In this document: one piece after another, positions 10,142 to 18,807 of the stretch | Numbering within the stretch: the first letter of the stretch is position 1 | How the letters are laid out: each line of letters begins with the position of its first letter | From: Candidatus Excrementavichristensenella intestinipullorum | Lineage (GTDB): Bacteria > Bacillota > Clostridia > Christensenellales > Aristaeellaceae | Reading direction: 5' to 3' | Length of the DNA stretch: 40,198 bases | Assembly: GCA_018711685.1 (NCBI GenBank) | Contig: DVHZ01000051.1 | Location: 1-40,198, forward strand | The notes under the pieces: generated by a model | What the model was told of the DNA's origin: nothing | Databases searched by the model: none | The model's input: only the letters and a program-made list of their open reading frames with translations | Position numbers and translations under genes: made by a program

Positions 10142-11260
10142 ATGAAGGAGATCAACCTGGGCTTCATCCTGGCTGAAAACCGCCGCAAGCGGGGCCTGAC
10201 CCAGGAAGCGCTGGCCGCCCATATGGGCGTATCCAAGGGCGCCGTTTCCAAGTGGGAAACCGGTTCTTCCCTGCCGGACATTTCCCTCTTGCCCCAATTG
10301 GCCTCTTATTTCGGCATCAGCGTGGACCAACTGATCGGCTACCAGCCCCAGATGGAGAAAGGGGAAATCCGGAATTTGTACCTGCGCCTCGCCAGGGATT
10401 TTTCCCTGCTGCCCTTCGGCCAGGTGCTGGAGCAATGCCTCCAGATCGCGAAAAAATATTATTCCTGCCACGCCCTTTTGTTTGCGTTGGGGGTGCTGTT
10501 GGTCAACCATTGCGCCCTGGCCGCCCATGCCGGCCAGGGGGAAAGGGTCATGGAAACGGCGCTCAAATGGTTTGACAGGGCAGCCGCCGGTGCGCAGGAG
10601 GCAAGCCTTCGCAAGCAGGCGCTGCAAATGAAGGCCTATTGCCTTGTGCAGCTGGGCCGTCCCTCTCAAGTCCTGGATATTCTCGACTCGGATGAAATCG
10701 ATATTGGGCCTTCGGAACCCCTTTTGGCCCGGGCTTACCAGATGACGGGGAAGCGCCGGGAGGCAAAGAGCATCCTCCAGGGGGGCATCTATAAAGGGGT
10801 TGTCTCCCTGGTCAACCTGTTGTCCGTCTACCTGGATTTCTGCCAGGAGGGCCCGGGTCCGTTCGCCCAAGCCTGCCGGCGAGTGGAGCAGCTCGCGGAT
10901 ATCTTTCAGCTGAAAGCGCTGCATCCCGGCCTCCTGCTCAGCGCCTACCTCGCCATGGCCCAGGGATGGATGCAGCTGGGCGATGCCGGGCAGGCTTTGG
11001 CCCTGCTGCAAAGCTATACGGACCTGGCCGCCGGCGATATTTATCCCTTGCGCCTGCACGGGGACGAATTCTTTGACCTGCTGGACGAATGGCTGGATCA
11101 CACCCTTGCTCCGGGGACCTATCCGCCCCGGGAGGAAGGGGTGATCCGGCGCAGCATGACCCAAGCCCTGGAGGAAAACCCGGTTTTTTCGCCGCTACAG
11201 GACAACCCGCGGTTTCAGAACATGGTGCGGCGGCTGCGGGCAAACGCGGAGGTGTGTTAA
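10142..11260 (+). CDS. XRE-family transcriptional regulator with long TPR-like C-terminal region
   Basis: N-terminal HTH (LAENRRKRGLTQEALAAHMGVSKGAVSKWETGSSLPDISLLPQLASYFGISVDQLIGY); helical repeat-rich C-terminus. Confidence 0.9.
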   Translation: MKEINLGFILAENRRKRGLTQEALAAHMGVSKGAVSKWETGSSLPDISLLPQLASYFGISVDQLIGYQPQMEKGEIRNLYLRLARDFSLLPFGQVLEQCLQIAKKYYSCHALLFALGVLLVNHCALAAHAGQGERVMETALKWFDRAAAGAQEASLRKQALQMKAYCLVQLGRPSQVLDILDSDEIDIGPSEPLLARAYQMTGKRREAKSILQGGIYKGVVSLVNLLSVYLDFCQEGPGPFAQACRRVEQLADIFQLKALHPGLLLSAYLAMAQGWMQLGDAGQALALLQSYTDLAAGDIYPLRLHGDEFFDLLDEWLDHTLAPGTYPPREEGVIRRSMTQALEENPVFSPLQDNPRFQNMVRRLRANAEVC

Positions 11261-12178
11261 ATGAGCACGGTTATCCTGCAAGATCTATCCAAAACCTACC
11301 CTGGCGGAACCCAAGCGCTGAAGCGCCTTTCCCTCTGCCTGCGCCCGGGGGAAGTCTTTGGCTTTCTGGGCCCCAACGGCGCCGGAAAGACCACCACGGT
11401 CAAGCTGCTCACCGGCATTCTTGCCCCCTCCGGCGGCTCCTGCCGCATCCTGGGCGTAGACCCCCATACCCAGCCTGAAAAGGTCCACGCCCTATGCGGC
11501 ATCGTCACGGAGCACGCCCAGATGTACGATCACCTCACCGGCATGGAAAACCTGCTCTTCTACGCCTGCGCCTTTGGGATGGCGCGGGAGAAGGGAAAGG
11601 CCCGGGGAGAACGCCTGCTCCGGGAACTGGCCCTCACCGGCGCCAAAGACCGAAAGCTGGCGGCCTATTCCACCGGCATGCGGCAGCGCCTCTCCCTGGC
11701 CCGGGCGCTGCTGCACCGCCCCCAAGTCCTGTTCCTGGACGAGCCCACGTCCGGCCTGGACCCGGAAAGCGCCCAGAACGTGAACCACATGATTCGCAGC
11801 CTGGCCCGGGAAGAGGGCGTCACCGTCTTTCTCTGCACCCACCAGCTGCGGTACGCCCAGGAAATCTGTACCCGTTTTGGCCTCATGGAGCAGGGCTCCC
11901 TGCTGGCCTGCGGAACCCTGGAAGAACTGCGGGCCCAGACCTTTTCCGCCCAAACCCTGCGGATTTGCGCCTCCTCCCTCCCCGAAAATCTGCCCTTCCA
12001 GCGGCGCGGCCCTCAGGAATACCAGGCAAAAATAGGGGCCCGGGAGGAAATCCCAGCCCTGGTGCGCAAGATCGTGGAGGCGGGGGCGGACGTCTATGGG
12101 GTAAGCCTGGCGGAGCCCACGCTGGAGGATATTTATTTTTCCCTGACCGCCGCCGCCAAGGAGGGTTCAGCGCTATGA
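11261..12178 (+). CDS. ABC transporter ATP-binding protein (ABC-2 exporter type)
   Basis: Walker A GPNGAGKTTT, signature YSTGMRQRLSLARALL, Walker B VLFLDEPTSGLDP. Starts directly after the XRE stop. Confidence 0.95.
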   Translation: MSTVILQDLSKTYPGGTQALKRLSLCLRPGEVFGFLGPNGAGKTTTVKLLTGILAPSGGSCRILGVDPHTQPEKVHALCGIVTEHAQMYDHLTGMENLLFYACAFGMAREKGKARGERLLRELALTGAKDRKLAAYSTGMRQRLSLARALLHRPQVLFLDEPTSGLDPESAQNVNHMIRSLAREEGVTVFLCTHQLRYAQEICTRFGLMEQGSLLACGTLEELRAQTFSAQTLRICASSLPENLPFQRRGPQEYQAKIGAREEIPALVRKIVEAGADVYGVSLAEPTLEDIYFSLTAAAKEGSAL

Positions 12179-12960
12179 AAACCGCCATGTATGCCATCAT
12201 CAAAAAGGATTTTCGCGGCGTCGCGGCCAACCGCAGGTTATTTCCCGCCCTTTTCCTGGTTCCATCTCTCCTGGCCCTGGTCCTGCCCTCGATTTTTGTG
12301 ATCGCCGTCCATTTTACCCCCGACGACCCGGATATCCTGAAGCTGCTGGCGTTGGTGCCCCAGGCGGCTCCCGGCCAAAGCCTGGAACTTACGCTGTGGG
12401 GGCTGCTCTTGAATTCCATCCTTCCGGCGTTTTTCCTGGTCATTCCCGTGATGGCTTCCTCCATCACGGCGGCCAGCGCCTTCGTGGGGGAAAAGGAGCG
12501 CCATACCCTGGAAACCCTGCTCTACTGCCCCCTTACCCTCCGGCAGATCTTTCAGGCCAAGGTGCTGGCGTCGTTCCTGGTGAGCATGGTGGTTTCCCTG
12601 CTCTCTTTTGCCGCCATGTTCCTGGTGGTGGAAGGGGAAGTGTTCTTCCTGGCGGGACAGGCCCTGCGCCCCAGCGTCAACTGGCTGGCCGTCCTGCTGC
12701 TGGTGTCCCCCGCGGTCTCCCTGATCGCCGTGACCCTGATTGTGCGCGGCTCCGCCAAGGCCCAGAGCGTGGAGGAATCCCAGCAGGCCGCCGTCTTTTT
12801 GATCCTTCCCCTGCTGCTGCTGGTCGTCGGGCAGTTCGCCGGCCTATTCCTCATGAGCTTCTGGCTCCTGCTGGGGCTGGGCCTTCTCTGCGGGGCCCTG
12901 GCCTGGATTCTGCTGCGCAAATCCATGGGCCGTTTCACCTACGAAAGGCTGTTGCAATAG
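12175..12960 (+). CDS. ABC-2 type transporter permease
   Basis: ATGA overlap with the ATPase; MKTAMYAIIKKDFRGVAANRRLFPAL..., multiple TM segments, EKERHTLETLLYCPLTLRQIFQAKV motif. Confidence 0.9.
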   Translation: MKTAMYAIIKKDFRGVAANRRLFPALFLVPSLLALVLPSIFVIAVHFTPDDPDILKLLALVPQAAPGQSLELTLWGLLLNSILPAFFLVIPVMASSITAASAFVGEKERHTLETLLYCPLTLRQIFQAKVLASFLVSMVVSLLSFAAMFLVVEGEVFFLAGQALRPSVNWLAVLLLVSPAVSLIAVTLIVRGSAKAQSVEESQQAAVFLILPLLLLVVGQFAGLFLMSFWLLLGLGLLCGALAWILLRKSMGRFTYERLLQ

Positions 12961-13058
12961 GGTGCGCCGGACCTGGCCCGCCCGGTAGAATCATCCGCCC
13001 CGGCGCACTGGAAAGGCAGGCAGCCGCCTCTCCTAAAGCGGGCCCCACGGTGCCCCCA

Positions 13059-13081
13059 TAAAAAAAGCGGGCTCCCCCGCT
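13059..13081 (-). terminator. Intrinsic terminator of the minus-strand isomerase/LysR genes
   Basis: Minus strand: AGCGGG-GGAG-CCCGCT followed by TTTTTT; 13148 is the last codon of the upstream gene. Confidence 0.65.
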
Positions 13082-13147
13082 GTCATAAAGCCCAATCTTT
13101 CCCCCGACGCCGGGGCGCACGGTCCGCCCCCGTCCGGGGGCATAGGT

Positions 13148-14119
13148 TTAGGGGAGGCGGTCCAGGGCCCGGTTCTGGCGGCGCAGAAAGCGCTCCCATT
13201 GCGCCCTGTCCCGGGTGATAAATTCATAGGTAAGGTACCGGGGGGCCAATTGGGCGATCAAGTCTCCCACCCCCGGATGGCAGAACGGGCAGTGCCTGTC
13301 GATGCGCAGGATATGGCGGTAGACCTGTCCGGCGCGGCGCCCATAGTCTCCCCGTAGGCCCACGCCCTTTTCCGTCATGGCCTTCACGTAGTCCCCCGTC
13401 AGGCTTTGGTGCAGGTGGACGCCCTTCACATCCCCCTGCGGCCCCCCATGGCGCTCCAGGCATCTGTACAGGTAATCCAGGGCCTGCTGCTGGTCCTCCA
13501 GGTCCAGGCAGGTGTGCATCAGGTGCCCCAGGTCCAGCATAATGCCCTTGCGGGGCGCGGGGATGGCCCGCAGCAGCGCCCGGGTCAGCTGGGGGCGGGT
13601 CAGGGTAAACCCGGGCCACCACAGGTTTTCCACCAAAAAATCCAGGGACAGGTCCAGCCCCTCCAGGGCCTGGGCGATGACCTCCGCCGCGCCCTGGCAC
13701 ACCGCCTCGTCGCTGTGGGTAAAGCGGTAGGTGACGCATTCCTCCAGGGTGACGTTGGACACGTGGCACACCGCGTACCGGGCCCCTATCCTTTGGGCCA
13801 GGCGCAGGTCCCGGCGCAGCGCCAGGGGCAGGGCCTGGGGACTGCGGCCCCCAAAGACGCCATAGGCGGCTTCCAAGCTGCCGAACTCCGCCGTCACCGC
13901 CGCCTCGTCGCCCCGCCAGAAATCCAGCCAGCTGGGCTGAAAGGTCAGATGCACCCCCATTACCGCCTGGGGCGGCAGCCAGCCCAGGGCGTCTCCCCCC
14001 AGGGGCAAAAGCTCCACCCCGTCCAGCCCGTGTTGCCGGCAAAAGCGGGCGAAGTCCTCCCGCCCCTCAAACCGGTTCAGGTCGCCGGGCAGGTTGGTCA
14101 TGTTGGCGCACAGGATCAT
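13148..14119 (-). CDS. Sugar phosphate isomerase/epimerase-like TIM-barrel protein (AP endonuclease 2 superfamily)
   Basis: 323 aa; DGVELLPLGGDALGW, FLVENLWWPG, GIMLDLGHLMHT, VKGVHLH pattern typical of the fold. Confidence 0.75.
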   Translation of the reverse strand: MILCANMTNLPGDLNRFEGREDFARFCRQHGLDGVELLPLGGDALGWLPPQAVMGVHLTFQPSWLDFWRGDEAAVTAEFGSLEAAYGVFGGRSPQALPLALRRDLRLAQRIGARYAVCHVSNVTLEECVTYRFTHSDEAVCQGAAEVIAQALEGLDLSLDFLVENLWWPGFTLTRPQLTRALLRAIPAPRKGIMLDLGHLMHTCLDLEDQQQALDYLYRCLERHGGPQGDVKGVHLHQSLTGDYVKAMTEKGVGLRGDYGRRAGQVYRHILRIDRHCPFCHPGVGDLIAQLAPRYLTYEFITRDRAQWERFLRRQNRALDRLP

Positions 14120-15012
14120 GGCGCGGTGGAGCGGGAGCCGGTCAGCCGCTTGATCGCGTACTGGATAAAGCGCTCTTCCGCCTGGGAGATGGGAATTTCC
14201 TTGAGCCGCACCATCTTAAAGCACAGCTTCATGGTCAAATCCCGCACCGGCCGGATCACCGTGCCCTGGAACCGGAAGGTATGGGGCGGCACGCAAAAGG
14301 AAATAAAACCGGCATTGCGGATCATCTCCAGGGTCTGGCTCCAGTCTACGGCGTCCAGCAACAGCTGGGGCGCCACATCCGCCGCGCACAGCTGGGCGAA
14401 CAGGTTGCTGGTGGCCTGGGGATCGGCGCTGATGACGATCATCTTTTCCCCCTGGAAATCCTTCACCGACAGCGCCTCCCGCTGGGCCAGGGGATGATCC
14501 TGGGACAAAATGGCGTACAGGGACACCTCCCGCTGCAACAGCACGTCCAGCATGGGGTGCTTGACCTCCCCCACCAGCAGGCCCAGGGGCGTGCGGTAGT
14601 TGAGCAGGGAATCCACGCATTCCTCCAGGGTATAGCTGCGCACGTTCAGGGAGATATCCTGATTGTCGATGATGAATTGGGAGACGAAATCGTGGGGGAA
14701 CAAGCACATGAGCCCCCAGGTCATGCACACCTCCACCCGGTTGGCCCGCTTCTCCTCGGCGCTGAGCACCCGCTGGCAGATGTACTGGTACTGCTGCAAA
14801 AAGCTCTTGGCGTAGCGCTTGAGCTCGTAGCCCGCCGGGGTCATATAGGTGCCCGAATGGGTGCGCACGAACAGGGCCGCCCCTATTTCGGCCTCCAGTT
14901 TTTCGATGGACTTCACCAGGCCGGGGGTGGTGATGTACAGGTTTTTCGCCGCCCGGGTAAAGCTACCCGACTTGCACAGCTCCAGAAAGAACTCCAGCTG
15001 CTTGATGTCCAA
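14116..15012 (-). CDS. LysR-family transcriptional regulator
   Basis: MDIKQLEFFLELCKSGSFTRAAKNLYITTPGLVKSIEKLEAEIGAALFVRTHSGTYMTPAG N-terminal HTH; substrate-binding-like C-terminus; TTG start with upstream GGGGGGAG. Confidence 0.92.
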   Translation of the reverse strand: MDIKQLEFFLELCKSGSFTRAAKNLYITTPGLVKSIEKLEAEIGAALFVRTHSGTYMTPAGYELKRYAKSFLQQYQYICQRVLSAEEKRANRVEVCMTWGLMCLFPHDFVSQFIIDNQDISLNVRSYTLEECVDSLLNYRTPLGLLVGEVKHPMLDVLLQREVSLYAILSQDHPLAQREALSVKDFQGEKMIVISADPQATSNLFAQLCAADVAPQLLLDAVDWSQTLEMIRNAGFISFCVPPHTFRFQGTVIRPVRDLTMKLCFKMVRLKEIPISQAEERFIQYAIKRLTGSRSTAP

Positions 15013-15119
15013 CGGGCTCCCCCCTTTTGCGCCCCGCGCTCCTCATCAGTATAGCGCATCCGGCGCTTTTACGCAAGAAGCGGCGGCGCGCCATGAGGCG
15101 GCCGCCGCTTGCGCTGAAA

Positions 15120-16124
15120 CTAATCCAGCACCTCGAAGATTTCCACAAAGGAACCGTCGGGCCCGCTGACCAAAGCGGAGCGGATCTGGCCGTAGGGCTC
15201 CAGGGTCAACTCCACCGGGCCATACACCACGGGGAAGTCGTTGGCTTCGCACTTTTCGATGACCTCGTCGAAGATTTCGGTCTTAAAGGAGGTGCAGAAG
15301 GTGCCCGCGTTGGCGGGGGTCATGGCGCCCTCCAGGCGCATGGCGCGGCCCTCCTCGGAGAAGTCCAGAATCTCAATGATGGGGGTGTTGCCCGACGCCA
15401 CGTACATGGCGATGCGGGTGATGATGTCGGTGCCCGCAGTGCCCACGATGGGATCTACCAGGCCGGGCTCCATCTCCATGTCAAAGCCCTTGGCGATGCC
15501 CAGCACGTCGGTGTAGAAACGGTCGGCGCTCTCCATGTCGCCCACCACCAGCACCACGTCGGGGAAGTTGCGGAACATGCCCTCAAAGGCGGGGGTGGCT
15601 TCGGTCTTGTTGATCAGGGCCAGGGGCATACCGTTGGGGCCTTGGAGCACCGCCTCGAACACGGTGTCGCCGGACCAGGTGGTGGTGTAGCTATAGGGCT
15701 CGCACAGGAAGGTGTAGCCCATCTCGGTCAGGTCGGCAAAGCACTGCTGGATGTCGGCGCAGCGGAAGGCGATATCGTAGTAGCCCAGATCCCAGCTGTT
15801 ATAGCCTTCCCGGGAGGTCTTTTCCGGGGTGTTTTCAAACTCAATGAGCTGAAGCAGGGTGTCCTGAACGGAGTTTTTCAGCATGGCGTACTTGGCGGCG
15901 CAATCCATGCCGTACAGCGCGGCGCAGGTCTGCTGGTCAAGTTCGCCCTGGGCTACCAGTTCCAGTTCCATGGTGTTGGTGAAAAAGTCCAGGCTCTCCT
16001 CCAGGGAGAACACGCTGGCGCAAACCCGGGAGATGCCTTCGTGGGCATAGGTCTCCTCCTCGGCCATGGCGGGCATGGCCAATACCAGGGCCAGGCACAG
16101 GAACAACAGGGCGATCCTTTTCAT
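15120..16124 (-). CDS. Secreted protein with two VOC/glyoxalase-like regions
   Basis: Signal peptide MKRIALLFLCLALVLAMPAMA; VOC-like stretches ISRVCASVFSLEESLDFFTNTMELELV and VVLVVGDMESADRFYTDVLGIAKGFDME...GPDGSFVEIFEVLD. Confidence 0.8.
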   Translation of the reverse strand: MKRIALLFLCLALVLAMPAMAEEETYAHEGISRVCASVFSLEESLDFFTNTMELELVAQGELDQQTCAALYGMDCAAKYAMLKNSVQDTLLQLIEFENTPEKTSREGYNSWDLGYYDIAFRCADIQQCFADLTEMGYTFLCEPYSYTTTWSGDTVFEAVLQGPNGMPLALINKTEATPAFEGMFRNFPDVVLVVGDMESADRFYTDVLGIAKGFDMEMEPGLVDPIVGTAGTDIITRIAMYVASGNTPIIEILDFSEEGRAMRLEGAMTPANAGTFCTSFKTEIFDEVIEKCEANDFPVVYGPVELTLEPYGQIRSALVSGPDGSFVEIFEVLD

Positions 16125-16203
16125 TTGAGATTACTCCTTTTTATTCGATTTGCGTATGGACACACCTCGCCTGCGCGAGATGGCTGCGCTCAAACAGGGG
16201 GAA

Positions 16204-16231
16204 GCGGCGCGCCGCCTGTACGGCGCGCCGC
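16204..16231. repeat. Perfect 11-bp inverted repeat between the flavoprotein and VOC genes
   Basis: GCGGCGCGCCG-CCTGTA-CGGCGCGCCGC; no T-run on the transcribed (minus) strand. Confidence 0.75.
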
Positions 16232-16247
16232 AGGAAAAAACGGGACA

Positions 16248-18260
16248 TCAGGAGGTCTTGTGGGAGAAGGCGTTCATGATGCCGCTCACAATGGCCTGAC
16301 TGTCGATGGTAGCGCCGGAGATGGCGTCCACGCCCATGGTCTGGTTCTCGATGATGGAGTTGGCGAACTGCTCGAACTGCTCGTCGGTCATGAACATGTT
16401 CTCCCTGCCCTCGCCCACGCGGATAGCCACCAGCTTCTTGTCCTTGATGGTGTAGATGATCTCGTAGGGATCGTGCAGGCCCTGAACGAACTCGGAGTAG
16501 TCGCCGTCAGCCGCCTCGGCCCAGGGCTCGGAAGCGCCCGCGTTCTCGGTGGGATGCAGCTCGGCCCTGCCGCCCAGCATGGTGTCCACCGCAGCGCGGC
16601 CGGAGCAGATGGCCTCGTGGAGGTAGGTGCCGTTCTGGTACAGGTTGCACACCAGGCTGCCCAGCTCGCCGGCGGAGTACAGGCCCTCGATGGGCTGATC
16701 GTCCCAGTTGAGCACCTGGCCCTTGATGTTGCGCTTGGCGCCGCCGGAGCAGGCGGGCATGGCGGGCACTTCCTCGATGGCGTAGAAGGGGCCGGTCTCG
16801 ATCTTGGCCATGGTGGTGATATCCCGGCCGAAATCGGCGTCCTCGCCCGCGTCTACCATGGCGTTGAAGTGGTCCACCTCGGCCCGCAGGGCGGCGGGAT
16901 CGCGGCCCAGCTTCTCGGCCAGCTCCTCAATGGTGTCCGCCTTCACAATCCAGCCCTTCTCGATCTCCACCGAGTTGTCCGCGGACCAGTTGTAGGGATT
17001 GCGGCAGGTCACCGGCCAGCCAATCCAGTTGTTCACCATGGGCTGGGCCTTGCGGCAGTTGTCGTCGAAGATGATGTGTACCGGCTGAGAGCGGTAGATG
17101 GGCACGTCCACGTACTGGCCGTGGCTGTAGTACTTCATGTGCTGGCGCTGATAGGAATCGGCCTCGTTGTAGTAACGGGTGCTGTCCGCCGCTACCTCCA
17201 TCCACGCGCCGTGGACCATGTAGAACTGACGGATGAAGCAGGTTTCAAAGTCGGGCACCTTGATGCCGTGGAAGTAGCCGCAGGACATGGTGTGGTTGTC
17301 CATATGCCACAGCTGGGCGCCCACCGCCATCTGCATCTTGATGCCGTCGCCGGTGACGTAGGGGGAGCCCGCGTTGTAGATGCGGTCGCCGCCGTTGAAG
17401 TCCCGGTACATCTGCAGGTTGCCCTCGTAGCCGCCGGTGGCCAGCAGCACGCCCTTGCGGGCCTTCACATAGATGATGGAGCCGTCGGGCTTCTTCACCG
17501 CTACGCCGTCCACCCGCTTGGTGACGCTGTCCTGAATCAGGCTGACCACCTGATGCTCGTACAAGGGCTTGGCGCCCCGGTACTCCGCCGCCTTGCTGAA
17601 GCCGTTCCAGCAGCCGCCGTTCTCAAAGGGCACGCCGCCGTTCTTGTCCCGGAAGTGGCCGGTGGCGCCCACGAAGTCCGCGCCCTCCAGCAGGGGGAAC
17701 TCCACCAGCAGGGTGCCCCAGCGCAGCGCACCGCCGCCGGAATAGCCCACTTCGTAGCCTACCGGCTCCAAGGCGCCCTGAATCCACTCCAGGTCGGTGG
17801 CGAACTCGTTGGTCAACCAGTTGAAGTCCTCCTCGGGGATCACCTGAGGCGCGTTGAGGTTGCGCATGTAGGTGCGGAAGGTTTCGATGTCTTCTTTTTG
17901 CACGAAGATGACGCACTGGCCGGAGGCGATGGCCTGGCCCCCCGCGTTGGCTTCGTCGGACTTGTCGTAAATCACCACGTCCACATTGGGGTCAATTTCC
18001 ACTGCCTCGATGTAGGCGGCGGTGCCCGCCATGCCGTAGCCGGCGATGACGATGTCGTGTTCCTCGTCCCAGGTCACGTTCTGGCTGGCAAGGCACCAGC
18101 TGCTGGCGTTTTTGTAGCCCTGAGCTGCCGGCGCTTCCGTCTCGGCGGCCTTGGCCTGCTTGGTCAGCACGTCTACGCCGGTGACGCCCAGCAGGCCTAC
18201 CCCTGCCGCGCCGATAGCCGCGCCCCTGAGGAACTCTTTGCGGGTAATGTTCTTGCCCAT
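16248..18260 (-). CDS. Exported FAD-dependent fumarate-reductase-like flavoprotein with C-terminal FMN-binding domain
   Basis: Tat-like leader MGKNITRKEFLRGAAIGAAGVGLLGVTG; FAD-binding EHDIVIAGYGMAGTAAYIEA; C-terminal DAISGATIDS matches the covalent-FMN (ApbE target) motif. ATG 18260 preceded by GGAGG. Confidence 0.88.
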   Translation of the reverse strand: MGKNITRKEFLRGAAIGAAGVGLLGVTGVDVLTKQAKAAETEAPAAQGYKNASSWCLASQNVTWDEEHDIVIAGYGMAGTAAYIEAVEIDPNVDVVIYDKSDEANAGGQAIASGQCVIFVQKEDIETFRTYMRNLNAPQVIPEEDFNWLTNEFATDLEWIQGALEPVGYEVGYSGGGALRWGTLLVEFPLLEGADFVGATGHFRDKNGGVPFENGGCWNGFSKAAEYRGAKPLYEHQVVSLIQDSVTKRVDGVAVKKPDGSIIYVKARKGVLLATGGYEGNLQMYRDFNGGDRIYNAGSPYVTGDGIKMQMAVGAQLWHMDNHTMSCGYFHGIKVPDFETCFIRQFYMVHGAWMEVAADSTRYYNEADSYQRQHMKYYSHGQYVDVPIYRSQPVHIIFDDNCRKAQPMVNNWIGWPVTCRNPYNWSADNSVEIEKGWIVKADTIEELAEKLGRDPAALRAEVDHFNAMVDAGEDADFGRDITTMAKIETGPFYAIEEVPAMPACSGGAKRNIKGQVLNWDDQPIEGLYSAGELGSLVCNLYQNGTYLHEAICSGRAAVDTMLGGRAELHPTENAGASEPWAEAADGDYSEFVQGLHDPYEIIYTIKDKKLVAIRVGEGRENMFMTDEQFEQFANSIIENQTMGVDAISGATIDSQAIVSGIMNAFSHKTS

Positions 18261-18313
18261 TTTCGCCTTTTCCTCCAAGTTTTCTTATTTGTGCCCTCCG
18301 GCACACTATGTTA

Positions 18314-18342
18314 ATGATATAACGATCTTTGCATTCTGTCAA
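18314..18342 (-). promoter_or_regulatory. Sigma-A-type promoter of the flavoprotein operon
   Basis: Minus strand TTGACA - 17 nt - TATCAT, about 55 nt upstream of the flavoprotein start. Confidence 0.75.
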
Positions 18343-18728
18343 CCTACGGCCAGGGGAAGGCAGGAGGGCGCTGTATCGCAAAAGTTAACGCCTTGTCTCC
18401 CTTTTGGCCCCACCTCCGGGCCCTATCCCCGCTTCTTTCCCGGAGATTTTCAAAAGAATCCCCTTTTGGGCCGCCACCGGGGAAATTTGAGGGGCAAATT
18501 CTCCTTTTCCCGTAAACAATATTTATAGAGTTGCCACATATTTGCCTCATTTGGCCTGATGCGGGGAGGCCAGCCCAGGTCTTTCCCGCCACAACGGACC
18601 GGAAAGATTGCGCTCCCACCGCCTCGCAGGCCCTCTGGGCCGGTTGGGAAACACCTGCCCCGCTTTGCAAGCCCTCTTTGCCGGTCCGGCAAGGCCTGCC
18701 AGCGCCGAAATTCTTGCCGGTGGTTGGC

Positions 18729-18765
18729 AAAAAAGTCTGCCGGGCGAAAAACGTCCGGCAGACTT
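18729..18765 (-). terminator. Intrinsic terminator of the tripartite exporter operon
   Basis: Minus strand AAGTCTGCCGG-ACGTTTTTCGC-CCGGCAGACTT followed by a T-run; downstream of the permease stop at 18808. Confidence 0.8.
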
Positions 18766-18807
18766 CGGTCTGTTTTTGTGTTCCGATATATACTTCGGTC
18801 TGTTTTG

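Noticed and set aside
12962-13008. Inverted repeat GTGCGCCGG...CCGGCGCAC after the ABC-2 permease as a terminator
   Set aside because: The arms are separated by ~29 nt and no T-run follows; termination there cannot be supported.
15027-18314. 1095-aa plus-strand ORF, longer than any called gene in the window
   Set aside because: Runs antisense across the well-supported VOC and flavoprotein genes. Composition is His/Gly/Val/Ala repetitive with no family motif; an artefact of GC-rich codon usage suppressing antisense stops.
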